Made by a program: the position numbers and the translations under genes. DNA of 64,000 nucleotides from Opitutia bacterium Tous-C4FEB. GTDB lineage: Bacteria > Verrucomicrobiota > Verrucomicrobiia > Opitutales > Opitutaceae. Each line of letters begins with the position of its first letter. The first letter of the stretch is position 1. The notes under the pieces were generated by a model. It searched no databases. It was given only the letters and a program-made list of their open reading frames with translations, and was not told the origin of the DNA. Positions 1-8,309 of this stretch are shown here, one piece after another. The stretch is taken from NCBI GenBank assembly GCA_002304445.1, contig NEVA01000009.1, forward strand, positions 79,830 to 143,829, given 5' to 3'.

Positions 1-182
1 ACCAAACCGCACGACGTCCAAAGCGCGATCACGGCATCTTGGTCGGCGGCGCGATACGGGCGGATCCTCATGGGTCCACGCGATAGAGCGATGCCCGTTC
101 GCCTCAGCAAGTGCAAAGGGGCGGACCGTTCTTCCCTGTTTTCGGCTTCCCCCACGCCGCTTCCTCGCAACGCTTCGGCATC
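1..182. other. Non-coding leader upstream of the protease gene
   Basis: I see no gene, RNA or repeat here. The stretch precedes the protease start at 183 and presumably holds its promoter, but no convincing -35/-10 pair stands out. The open frame from 111 to 183 is rejected as coding because a textbook signal peptide starts at the ATG at 183. Confidence 0.4.
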
Positions 183-2009
183 ATGCGCCTCTCCTTCACT
201 CCTCTTGTGTTAACCCTCGTCTGGGCCGCTCTCGCCGCCTCGGCCCTGCACTCCGCTACCCCGGCCAAGAAAGTTGTCGAAAAAGCCGACGACCTCCCCC
301 GCCACACCTACACGTTGCCGAAGCCACCGTCCGAGGTCCTCCGCGACGATGCCGCGTTCACCACCCTCGCCGCCGCCGTTAAGAAGGATATTCTCTCCGA
401 TCTCGCCACGCATGACGTCCAAGACCGCACCGCGTTGCAGCGGTACAAATCCACCTTGCTCAATCTCGCCGTCTTGGAGCGCGACTTCGCCACTGTCCGC
501 ACGCTCATCGCCGAACTCCGCGCTCTTGAGGAGAAGTCCGGTCAAAAACTCACCACCGGCCTCGTCGCCGAGGCGTGGACCTCCGCCAGCATCAAGCGCC
601 CCGACCCCGCCGCCTTCACCCAACTATTCCAAGCCGACTTCGCCGCCCTCGTCACCCCGCTCCCTTGGGAAACGGTGCAGGACAACCTCAAAGAATTGAA
701 ATCCGGCTACGAGATTCGTAGCGATTCGTTGATCCTCGGTCTCACCAAAGAACAGATCGACCCCGCGGCCGCCAAAGCCGGCAACATCTCCGGCGACGTC
801 GCCGGCCAGCTCATCTCGTTTCGCAATCAGCTCGTCAATTACCTCCCGCTCAAGTTCGCCATCGTTGCGGCCCTAGCCGATAAAATCGCCGCCCACAAAA
901 CCGAAAAGCCCGATCGCTGGACGCCCACCCTCGTCAACCTCGCCGCCAACTCCACCGGCACACCCGTGAAAATTGGCGTCTGGGACAGCGGCGTCGACAC
1001 CGCCCTCTTCAAGGCGAATCTTCACACCGATTCCGCCGGACGCCACGGCTTTGGCTACGATCTCCACGCCAATCCCGTACCCGAGCTCGTCTTCCCGCTT
1101 GGCGCCGCCGAGGCCCAGACCCCGCAAGCCGTCGCCCGCCTGAAAGGCTTTCTCGATCTCCAAGCGTCGATCGACAGCGAGGAGGCCTCCGACCTGCAAC
1201 GGTTCATGAGCGCCCTCCAACCCGATCAGGTAAAACCCATGGTCGAGGAGCTCGGCCTCTTCGGCAACTGGTCCCACGGCACCCATGTCGCCGGTATCGC
1301 GCTCGCCGGGAATCCGTTCGCCCGCCTCGTCGTCGGCCGCATCACCTTCGACCACCGGATGATTCCGGAAAAACCCACCGTGGAGCAGGCCCGCAAAGAT
1401 GCGGCGGCCTATCTCGCCGCCGTGGCTTACTTCCGCTCGGCCGGGGTGCGCGTCATCAACATGAGCTGGGGCGGTTCCGTCCGCGACATCGAGGGCGCCC
1501 TCGAGGCCAACGGCATGGGCGACGCCGAAGCCCGCAAAAAATCAGCCCGCGAAATCTTCGAGATCGGCCGCGAAGCACTCTTCGCCGCCTTCAAAAGCGC
1601 CCCCGAAATCCTCTTCGTCGCGGCCGCCGGCAACAGCGACAACAACGTCAAATTCGACGAGTTTATCCCCTCCTCCTTCCAATTGCCGCACATGATCACC
1701 GTCGGCGCCGTCGATCAGGCCGGCGAGGAGACGTCGTTCTCCAGCTTCGGCCCGATGGTCAACGTCCACGCCAACGGCTTCGAGGTGGACAGCTACATCC
1801 CCGGCGGCCAGCGCCTCAAGTTTAGCGGCACCTCGATGGCCGCGCCTCAGGTCGCCAACCTCGCCGGCAAACTCTTCGCGCTCGACCCGACGCTCACGCC
1901 CGAGAAAGCCAAAGCCCTCATCCTCGCCGGCGCCGAACTCAAAGGCCGCGTCAACCTCATCAACCCCGCCAAGACGCTCGCGCTGCTCAAGGCGCCGAAG
2001 TCACCATAG
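183..2009 (+). CDS. Secreted S8 (subtilisin-like) serine peptidase
   Basis: This 608-residue secreted serine protease of the subtilase family is a peptide-bond hydrolase acting outside the cytoplasm. The start at 183 is chosen because it opens directly into a signal peptide (MRLSF, hydrophobic core, Ala-rich cleavage region around residue 25); the frame is open from 111 but that extension looks non-coding. The catalytic triad is visible: Asp about 268 in GVWDSGVD, His about 365 in SHGTHVAG, Ser about 551 in SGTSMAAPQ, with the oxyanion Asn about 484 in AAAGNSD. About 240 residues precede the catalytic domain and are longer than a usual I9 propeptide; their fold is unknown to me. A long insert lies between the Asp and His motifs. 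It converges on the RhuM fragments and stands alone. The substrate is unknown. Confidence 0.9.
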   Translation: MRLSFTPLVLTLVWAALAASALHSATPAKKVVEKADDLPRHTYTLPKPPSEVLRDDAAFTTLAAAVKKDILSDLATHDVQDRTALQRYKSTLLNLAVLERDFATVRTLIAELRALEEKSGQKLTTGLVAEAWTSASIKRPDPAAFTQLFQADFAALVTPLPWETVQDNLKELKSGYEIRSDSLILGLTKEQIDPAAAKAGNISGDVAGQLISFRNQLVNYLPLKFAIVAALADKIAAHKTEKPDRWTPTLVNLAANSTGTPVKIGVWDSGVDTALFKANLHTDSAGRHGFGYDLHANPVPELVFPLGAAEAQTPQAVARLKGFLDLQASIDSEEASDLQRFMSALQPDQVKPMVEELGLFGNWSHGTHVAGIALAGNPFARLVVGRITFDHRMIPEKPTVEQARKDAAAYLAAVAYFRSAGVRVINMSWGGSVRDIEGALEANGMGDAEARKKSAREIFEIGREALFAAFKSAPEILFVAAAGNSDNNVKFDEFIPSSFQLPHMITVGAVDQAGEETSFSSFGPMVNVHANGFEVDSYIPGGQRLKFSGTSMAAPQVANLAGKLFALDPTLTPEKAKALILAGAELKGRVNLINPAKTLALLKAPKSP

Positions 2010-2098
2010 CCTCGGCACCGGCGGTTACCCCACCGTCGGCCTCCCACGCGCGTCTTGCTCCACGAGAAAAACGGCGTGCTGCTCCCGGCGGACCAACC

Positions 2099-2554
2099 CC
2101 TTGCCTGCCGCATCAACTCCTCGAAATAGTCGAAGGGCTCATCCGGATTCTTCAGCCGCTCGTCATCGAGAAGGAAACCCTTCACGATGTATTCCCGCAG
2201 CTGCTGGGTGGCCCAGATGCGGAAGCGGGTCGCTACCGCGCTTTTCACCCGGTAACCCACCGAAATGATGGCATCGAGATTGTAGAAACGGGTCAGGTAG
2301 TTCTTCCCGTCGGCGGCAGTGGTAAAGGAATCCTTTACTACTGAATCCTGCACCAATTCCCCCTCAGCAAAAATGCTTTTCAGATGCTGCCCGACGTTCT
2401 GCTTGGTCGTCTGAAACAGCTCGGCCATGTGCTGCTGCGTCAGCCAAACGGTCTCTCCTTCAAACCGCACGTCGATCTGCAGCTTCCCGTCCTCCGTCTG
2501 GTAAACGAGGAACTGGCCGCCCGGCGGCGGTGGGGTCTCGGAATCTTTACTCAT
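2099..2554 (-). pseudogene. RhuM-family protein, N-terminal fragment (copy B)
   Basis: Residues 1-152 match the N-terminal half of RhuM-family proteins (virulence RhuM, about 330 residues). Recognisable blocks include WLTQQHMAELF, the NVGQHLKSIF segment, the YNLDAIISVGYRV motif, RIWATQQLREYIVKGF and DDERLKNPDE. After FEELMRQAR the similarity stops. The frame then runs on through the antisense of the protease 3' end to about 1847, which looks like meaningless read-through. The second half of the family is therefore missing and I call this a truncated remnant. It lies 39 bp downstream of a second RhuM fragment on the same strand. RhuM genes are often carried on accessory islands; the molecular role is unclear. 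Confidence 0.7.
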
Positions 2555-2593
2555 AAGTTCATCCTACTTTCAAATCGAGGTCTTAAGTAACGC

Positions 2594-2926
2594 TTAATAA
2601 CTGGCGGAGAGGTTGTAGTGCTGGGTGTCGTAGGTTTTGCCTTCGGCGGCAGTTATCCGAAAAAATTGGATAACTGAATTTTCCTCCAACTCGTGGTCGG
2701 AAAAGACGTTCTTGAGGTGATAGCTGATCGTTCTGACATCCACATCGTCGAGCACCCCCATCATCTTCTGGCTGAGCCAAACGTGTTCATCGGCGTAAAC
2801 CGCCTCGACGCCGCCTTGGCCACTGGCCGCCACAAAGGTCAGGTATTCCGCCGCCGACGAGCGGACGAGGGAGACTTCGGCTTTCTTTTTCGGACGACTG
2901 CCGGGGGTGGGCTTCTTTTTGCTCAT
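2594..2926 (-). pseudogene. RhuM-family protein, N-terminal fragment (copy A)
   Basis: This 110-residue open frame has a Lys-rich start (MSKKKPTPGS), then SSAAEYLTFVAASG, VWLSQKMMGVL, DVRTISYHLKNVFSD, ENSVIQFFRITAAEGKTY and finally DTQHYNLSASY followed by stop. It corresponds to the first third of RhuM-family proteins. The break falls exactly at the YNLSAI[IL] block, which intact members continue with AVGYKV. It is not a recent copy of the downstream fragment, because the two share only family-level similarity. The most economical reading is two different RhuM genes, each truncated, left in tandem. A short functional protein cannot be excluded. Confidence 0.7.
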
Positions 2927-3388
2927 GGTTTTGTCTTCCTCGCAATTTGAACTCTTCGGAATTGCCGGATAGTTGCCCGTGCCGCCTCTCCGAGACCCAT
3001 GGGAAAGCTAGGGTGAGGGTTGCCTCAGGCAGTGGCCGGGCTCAGCCGCCGGATAGCCTCGAAGCCGACAGTGACGGTGGACGGGGCGGAAGAAGCGGGA
3101 GATTTCGCGCGGGCCATACGACCACCGGAGTCAGCGCGGACCGAAACGGAACGTCGAGCGATAGCTCGTTCGAATTGTCGGCTAAATTTCGAGAAACGAA
3201 CCAGTTCCAATTCCTAGACCGACCGTTGCATTTGCCAACCCGCCGGACCCGATTGAACGCGCCTTCTTCCGTGTATTCCGTGTGTTCCGTGGGCCCAATT
3301 CCGAGTCCCTACCGCCAAGTCGCCGGCTGAGTCCGCGCCCTCAACTCTCAACGCTCATCTCTCATCTCTCAACTATCAGCCTACCGCC
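2927..3388. other. Intergenic region with short repetitive tracts
   Basis: No gene is supported. The stretch holds a CCGTGTATTCCGTGTGTTCC repeat near 3270-3292 and a CTC/AAC-rich microsatellite-like run at about 3340-3378 (repeats of CTCAACT and CTCATCT). There is also a small hairpin CGAGC-GATA-GCTCG near 3162. Open frames on both strands at 3020-3330 are low complexity and lack recognisable motifs. The region separates the RhuM remnants from the ATPase 3' end. Confidence 0.4.
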
Positions 3389-5668
3389 TCACCCATTCCG
3401 CCCAAAGAGCAGCCGGAGCGAGTTGAGGCACACCACCACCGTGCTGCCTTCGTGGGCGGCGACGCCCACGGCCAAGGGCACTACGCCGACCACCGTCACA
3501 ATCACCATCACGACGACCACGCCGAGCGAGATCGCTAAATTTTGCCGGATAATAGTACGCGCGCGCCGGCTCAGGCGATGCGCCGAGAGAAAATTCTCGA
3601 TCTTGTCCTGCATCAAAATCACCTCGGCCTGCTCCAGCGCCGCGTCGCTCCCGCGCGCACCCATCGCCACGCCCACATCCGAGGCCGCGAGACAGGGCGC
3701 GTCGTTCACGCCGTCGCCCACCATCGCTACTATCTTCCCCTGCCCGCGCAGCTCCATGATCGCGGCGACCTTGCCCTCCGGCGTGAGGTGCGCCCGCACG
3801 TCGCCGAGGCCGAGTTCTTTGGCCACCGCCTCCGCCGCGTGCTGCCGGTCGCCGGTCAACATCACGGTAAAAATCCCGCGCCGCTTGAGCGCCGCCAACA
3901 CCGCGCGCGACTCCACGCGGATCTGATCGCGCAGGAGCACGCGTCCCACCATCTCCCGTCCGATCACCCATACCTCGCTCAAATCCGCCGGTGCCGCCGG
4001 CAACTTCTGCACCCAGCCCGCCAGCGGTCCGGCCTCCAGCAGTTCGCGCCGGCCCAAAAGCACCTGCGCGCCGTCGAGACTGCCTTTGACTCCTTCGCCG
4101 ACGATGTTGCGAAACTCTTCCACGTTCACCGCGCGCACGCCCCGCGCCCGCGCGTCCTTCACGATGGCCCGCGCCAGCGGATGCTCCGACTTCCCTTCCA
4201 GCGCATACGCGAGCTCCATCACCTCGCGCTCGCGCCCCGGCGGAAAACTCTCGTAGCCCACGACGGCCAGTTCGCCCGTGGTCAACGTGCCGGTCTTGTC
4301 GAGCGCCACCGCGGTGATGTCGGCCAGTTTCTCGATCGCCGCGCCCCCGCGGAACAGCACGCCATGCCGCGCGCCCCACGCGATCGCCGCCAAGATCGCC
4401 GATGGAATCGAAAGCACGAGCGCGCACGGGCTTGCCACCACGAGCAAAGTCATCGCCCGGTAAAAGGCCGAGCGCTGCCCCGGCTGATTCTCGAAGGCCG
4501 GCAAACCAAACCCCAGCCACCACAGCAGAAACATCGCCGTCGCCAGCCCGAGCACGGCGTAGGTGTAGCCGGTGCCGAATCTCTCCGTGAACCGCTCGCT
4601 CGGCGCCTTCAGCTTCTGGGCCGTCTGGATGAGACGGATGATTTTTTGCAACGTGCTCTCACCCGGCAGCCGCGTGACCTCAAAGTCCACCGCACCCCAC
4701 AGATTGATCGTCCCGCTGAACACCGCATCGCCCTTGCCCTTCTCCACCGGCTGGGCCTCGCCGGTCAGCGCCGACTCATCGCTCGCGCTCTTTCCTTCCA
4801 ACACCGTGCCATCGGTGGGAAACGCCTCGCCCGGCTTCACTCGCACCCGCACGCCACGCCGTAGTTCCTCGACCGCGACTTCGCGCTCGCTGCCGTCGGC
4901 CTCGACGAGCACCGCGCGCTTCGGCGCCGACTTCAACAGCGCGCTCACCTCGCGCTGGGTGCGATCCAAGGCAAACGCCTCCATCGCCCCCGAGGCCGAA
5001 AACAAGAACAACAACAACACCGCTTCGCTCCACGCCCCGATCGCCACCGCGCCCGCCGCGACGATCAACATCAAGAAGTGAATGTCGATTTCCCGCTTTT
5101 TGAGATTGGCCCACGTGTCGATCGCCGCGTCCCACGCGCCCGCCACGAGCGCGACGGTGAAGAAAATCCACGCCACCACCGGCCAACCGGGCGCGAGCCA
5201 CTGCACCGCCGCCCCGGCCAAGCCCGCGCCTCCGCAGACGGCTGCGAGCGTCGCTAGAAACTTCCACTCCGGCTCCGCGTCCGCCGCGACCGCATTGAGA
5301 CCGGGCCATTCCAACTCCCGCCACGGCCGGATCGCCTCCGCCGTTACGCAGCTCTCGCGCGCCAAAACGAGCGCGCCGCCGACCTGTCGCAAGGTGAACC
5401 CCGCGGGCGCGACGGGCGGCGCCTGTTGCTCCAACCGCGCATCAACCGCGGCGATGGTCGCCGCGAGTTTCTCACTCAACACGCCGAGATCCACCTCGCC
5501 AAACGTCGCCACGGCCAGCCGGTGCGATTCGGGGTCGATCCGCACCGCGCTCACGCCCGGCTCCGTGCGCAAAAAGTGCACCAGCTCCGCCACCCAGCTG
5601 CCCTCGTCGTGAATCGGACGGTTCATAGCTCCACAAACTGCGCCGCTTCCCGGCCGCAGCAAATTCAT
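3389..5668 (-). CDS. Heavy-metal P-type ATPase, P1B-4-like (SPC motif)
   Basis: This 759-residue integral-membrane ATPase exports a transition metal. The order of domains is normal: a short N-terminal HMA-like fold without a CxxC metal site, membrane helices from about 140, actuator domain with TGE about 302-304, the membrane metal motif SPC at 413-415, the phosphorylation site DKTGT at 457-461, then the hinge GDGVNDAPCLAASD. The last helix region carries HEGST. SPC plus HEG(S/G)T is the signature of the P1B-4 group (Co, Fe, Zn and related exporters; names such as CoaT, CtpD, PfeT) and argues against a Cu(I) CPC pump. An alternative ATG at 5626 removes 14 residues; the longer form has an AAGGG about 8 nt upstream. 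It is divergent from the helicase with 11 bp between starts. The metal is not determinable here. Confidence 0.88.
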   Translation of the reverse strand: MNLLRPGSGAVCGAMNRPIHDEGSWVAELVHFLRTEPGVSAVRIDPESHRLAVATFGEVDLGVLSEKLAATIAAVDARLEQQAPPVAPAGFTLRQVGGALVLARESCVTAEAIRPWRELEWPGLNAVAADAEPEWKFLATLAAVCGGAGLAGAAVQWLAPGWPVVAWIFFTVALVAGAWDAAIDTWANLKKREIDIHFLMLIVAAGAVAIGAWSEAVLLLFLFSASGAMEAFALDRTQREVSALLKSAPKRAVLVEADGSEREVAVEELRRGVRVRVKPGEAFPTDGTVLEGKSASDESALTGEAQPVEKGKGDAVFSGTINLWGAVDFEVTRLPGESTLQKIIRLIQTAQKLKAPSERFTERFGTGYTYAVLGLATAMFLLWWLGFGLPAFENQPGQRSAFYRAMTLLVVASPCALVLSIPSAILAAIAWGARHGVLFRGGAAIEKLADITAVALDKTGTLTTGELAVVGYESFPPGREREVMELAYALEGKSEHPLARAIVKDARARGVRAVNVEEFRNIVGEGVKGSLDGAQVLLGRRELLEAGPLAGWVQKLPAAPADLSEVWVIGREMVGRVLLRDQIRVESRAVLAALKRRGIFTVMLTGDRQHAAEAVAKELGLGDVRAHLTPEGKVAAIMELRGQGKIVAMVGDGVNDAPCLAASDVGVAMGARGSDAALEQAEVILMQDKIENFLSAHRLSRRARTIIRQNLAISLGVVVVMVIVTVVGVVPLAVGVAAHEGSTVVVCLNSLRLLFGRNG

Positions 5669-5679
5669 TTCCGCCGCCC

Positions 5680-7800
5680 TTGCGTCGCCTGCGCCGGTGG
5701 CTGAAGTTCTTCCGCTTCATGATCGGACTCCGCGACGACCAAGCCTCCGCCCCTCCGCCTCCGCCGAGCCGGGCGCCGGAGTTTGCCGCGAAGATTTTCG
5801 CCGAAGGCGGCTGGCTCCACGCGGGACTTTCCCTCGAACACCGCCCGCAACAGGAGACGATGGCGCGCACCATCGCCGCCGTCCTCAAATCCGACGCCCC
5901 GCTCCTCTTTGAAGCCGGCACCGGCGTCGGAAAATCCCTCGCCTACCTCGCCCCCGGCATCATCCACGCAGTCGATCAGGAGCGCCAACTGATCGTCTCG
6001 ACGCACACGATTTCCCTGCAGGAACAGCTCCAGGCCAAGGACCTTCCGCTCGTCCGCCGCCTCTTTCAGTCGAATCCCGCCCTCGCCCGCTACGCCGATT
6101 TCCGCCCCGCCGTCCTGCTCGGTAAATCCAACTACCTCTGCACGACCCGCCTCGCCCAAGCGCTCTCCGACCGCGCGAGTCTTTTCGCCGACGCCGACTA
6201 CGACGAATTGCAACGCATCGCCGGCTGGGCCGAGGCCACCGATTCCGGCCTGCGCCACGATCTGCGCCCGCCGCCCCGCGCCGAGGTCTGGGACGCCGTC
6301 AACGCCGACTCTTCCTCTTGCTCGCGCAAGCACTGCGATTGCGAGAAGTGCTTTTATCAACGCGCCCGCGCCCGCCTACGCACCGCGCACGTCATCATCG
6401 TCAACCACGCCCTGCTCTTCGCGTTGATCAATGCCGGCGGCGCCAAGGCCAACGGAGCCACCGGGCCCGAAGCGCGCGGCGTGCTTTTTCCCGGCGATTT
6501 TCTGGTGCTCGACGAGGCCCACACTGTGCCCGAAGTCGCCACGGCGAACTTTGGCCTTTCGCTCAGCAGCTACGGCGTCGAGCGCGCCCTCAAATACCTC
6601 TTCAACCCCCGCACGAAACGCGGCCTGCTACGGAAGCTCGGCGGCCCCGAAGGCCAACAACTCGTTACCGACGCGCTCGACGCCTCAAAGCAGTTTTTCG
6701 ATTTCATCGCGGCGTCGCTTCTCGCCCAGCGCCCGATCGTACGGGTGCGCGAGACCGGCGTGGCCGAGCCGACGCTCGACGGCCCGCTCGGCGCGCTTGA
6801 ACGGCTGCTGGCCAAGCTCGCCGATAAACTCGACGACGGCCGCCCGCGCGACGAACTGCTCGAGCAGAAAACTCGCATCAAAGGCCTCCAAGCCGGTCTT
6901 ACCGAGTGGCTCACGCTCGCCGCCGAGGGCCACGTTTACTGGGCCGAGCGTGGCGGACGGAAGCAGACCATCGTCGGCCTGCGCAGCGCGCCGATCGACA
7001 TCGCGCCGGCGCTGCGCGAGCACCTCTTCGGCTGCGGCGTGAGCGTCGTCTGCACGAGCGCCACGCTCGCCGTGGGAGGCGACATCGCCGCCTTCGCCAC
7101 GCGCATCGGAGCCGAGGCCGCCCGGGCCGAGGTCGTGCACTCGCCGTTCGATTATGCGCGCAACATGCGCGTCTACGTCGCTGCCGATATACCTCTGCCC
7201 TCGCCGCAAGAGGCCAAACTCGCGCTCGATGCGCTCACCGACTACATCCGTTTCTGCGTCGCCGCCGTGCCGGGCGGCACGCTGGTTTTGTTCACGAGTT
7301 ACACCGATATGCGCGCCGTCGCCGGCACGCTGGAGCCCGAGTTCCGCACGGCATCGCGGCCGTTTCTCATGCAGGGCGCCGATCTCTCGCGCACCGAGCT
7401 CGCCGATCAGATGCGCCGCTTGGGCAACGCCGTACTGTTTGGCACCGACAGTTTTTGGACCGGCGTCGATGTCCCCGGGGATGCGCTGGCGCAGGTCATC
7501 GTTACCCGCCTGCCCTTCGATCCGCCCACGCACCCGATCACGGAGGCCAAGATCGAGTGGATCCGCGACCACGGCGGCAATCCATTCAACGACCTCACGC
7601 TGCCCGATGCGCTGATCAAGTTTCGCCAAGGCATCGGCCGGCTCATTCGCACCCAATCCGACCGCGGGCTGATCACGATTCTCGACTCCCGCGTGCTCGC
7701 GAAGAGCTACGGCCGGCTCTTCCTGCAGTGCCTCCCCCAGCCCGAATTCACCCGACTCACGCGGGAAACACGTGGCGATCAATTTCGCCCCTTTCTTTAA
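5680..7800 (+). CDS. dinG: ATP-dependent DNA helicase, DinG/XPD type
   Basis: This 706-residue superfamily 2 helicase of the DinG/XPD group is a 5'-3' DNA helicase in repair of R-loops or damaged DNA. It shows Walker A EAGTGVGKS, motif II LDEAH (DEAH box), and a four-Cys cluster between motifs Ia and II (CSRKHCDCEKC), consistent with the [4Fe-4S] domain of the family. It also shows motif VI QGIGRLIRTQSD followed by ILDSR. An alternative ATG at 5719 removes 13 residues. It is divergent from the metal ATPase, so the two probably share a compact promoter region within their 5' ends. Family identity is strong; orthology to E. coli DinG rather than YoaA is not settled. Confidence 0.87.
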   Translation: MRRLRRWLKFFRFMIGLRDDQASAPPPPPSRAPEFAAKIFAEGGWLHAGLSLEHRPQQETMARTIAAVLKSDAPLLFEAGTGVGKSLAYLAPGIIHAVDQERQLIVSTHTISLQEQLQAKDLPLVRRLFQSNPALARYADFRPAVLLGKSNYLCTTRLAQALSDRASLFADADYDELQRIAGWAEATDSGLRHDLRPPPRAEVWDAVNADSSSCSRKHCDCEKCFYQRARARLRTAHVIIVNHALLFALINAGGAKANGATGPEARGVLFPGDFLVLDEAHTVPEVATANFGLSLSSYGVERALKYLFNPRTKRGLLRKLGGPEGQQLVTDALDASKQFFDFIAASLLAQRPIVRVRETGVAEPTLDGPLGALERLLAKLADKLDDGRPRDELLEQKTRIKGLQAGLTEWLTLAAEGHVYWAERGGRKQTIVGLRSAPIDIAPALREHLFGCGVSVVCTSATLAVGGDIAAFATRIGAEAARAEVVHSPFDYARNMRVYVAADIPLPSPQEAKLALDALTDYIRFCVAAVPGGTLVLFTSYTDMRAVAGTLEPEFRTASRPFLMQGADLSRTELADQMRRLGNAVLFGTDSFWTGVDVPGDALAQVIVTRLPFDPPTHPITEAKIEWIRDHGGNPFNDLTLPDALIKFRQGIGRLIRTQSDRGLITILDSRVLAKSYGRLFLQCLPQPEFTRLTRETRGDQFRPFL

Positions 7801-7812
7801 TCTGAAAAATTG

Positions 7813-7874
7813 TGGCTACGTTTGCATAGCCAGTCCGATAAAACAGGGCATGATACATCGACGATTCCGTCGAT
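7813..7874. terminator. Two hairpins downstream of the helicase
   Basis: Just after the helicase stop there are two inverted repeats: TGGCTA (7813-7818) with TAGCCA (7827-7832), and ATCGACG (7857-7863) with CGTCGAT (7868-7874) around a 4-nt loop. Neither is followed by a T-run, so they could be processing or Rho-independent-like structures only. They lie between the helicase and the small TPR gene. Confidence 0.35.
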
Positions 7875-7932
7875 TTAACCGAAAACAAACCGCTCACTCG
7901 TCGCAGGACTTACCGGATAATAAAAAATACCT

Positions 7933-8247
7933 ATGGCCAATCGCAGCTCGCATTTTTTGGCGCTGGTGGAACGCGCGCCCGACAACGAACTCTTTCGTTT
8001 CAGCCTCGCCCAAGCTCTCGCCGCCGAGGGCCGCGCCGAGGAAGCCGGACCCCATTACGCTTTTTGCATCGCGAAGAAGGCAGACTGGATGATACCCCGA
8101 ATTCTCTTGGGAAAACTTCACCTCGCCGCCGGCCGGCACGCCGAAGCGCGCCCGCTGCTCGTCGCCGCCCTCGATCTTGCCGTCGCCCAAGCCCATGAAG
8201 ACCCCGAGCGAGAGCTCCGGGCCTTACTCGCGGAATTGGGCGGGTGA
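7933..8247 (+). CDS. Small tetratricopeptide-repeat protein
   Basis: This is a 104-residue soluble protein without signal peptide. Two TPR-like helical hairpins can be read: NELFRFSLAQALAAEGRAEEAGPHY (residues about 18-42, Leu/Ala/Gly pattern of a TPR) and PRILLGKLHLAAGRHAEARPLL. TPR modules mediate protein-protein contacts; no catalytic residue is expected. It starts about 130 bp after the helicase stop. It ends 62 bp before the converging pectate-lyase gene. The partner is unknown. Confidence 0.7.
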   Translation: MANRSSHFLALVERAPDNELFRFSLAQALAAEGRAEEAGPHYAFCIAKKADWMIPRILLGKLHLAAGRHAEARPLLVAALDLAVAQAHEDPERELRALLAELGG

Positions 8248-8309
8248 GTTACCCGCCTGTTTGACTGAGACGCCCACGCACCCACCCCGGTCGAGGTGCA
8301 GAGGCGGAT

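Noticed and set aside
1847..2098. RhuM-B frame extension into the protease 3' end
   Set aside because: The extended residues are Arg/Ser/Gly-rich antisense of a well-supported gene, so the extension is not treated as coding.
3020..3330. Short overlapping frames on both strands
   Set aside because: Low-complexity composition, no motif, and different frames equally long.
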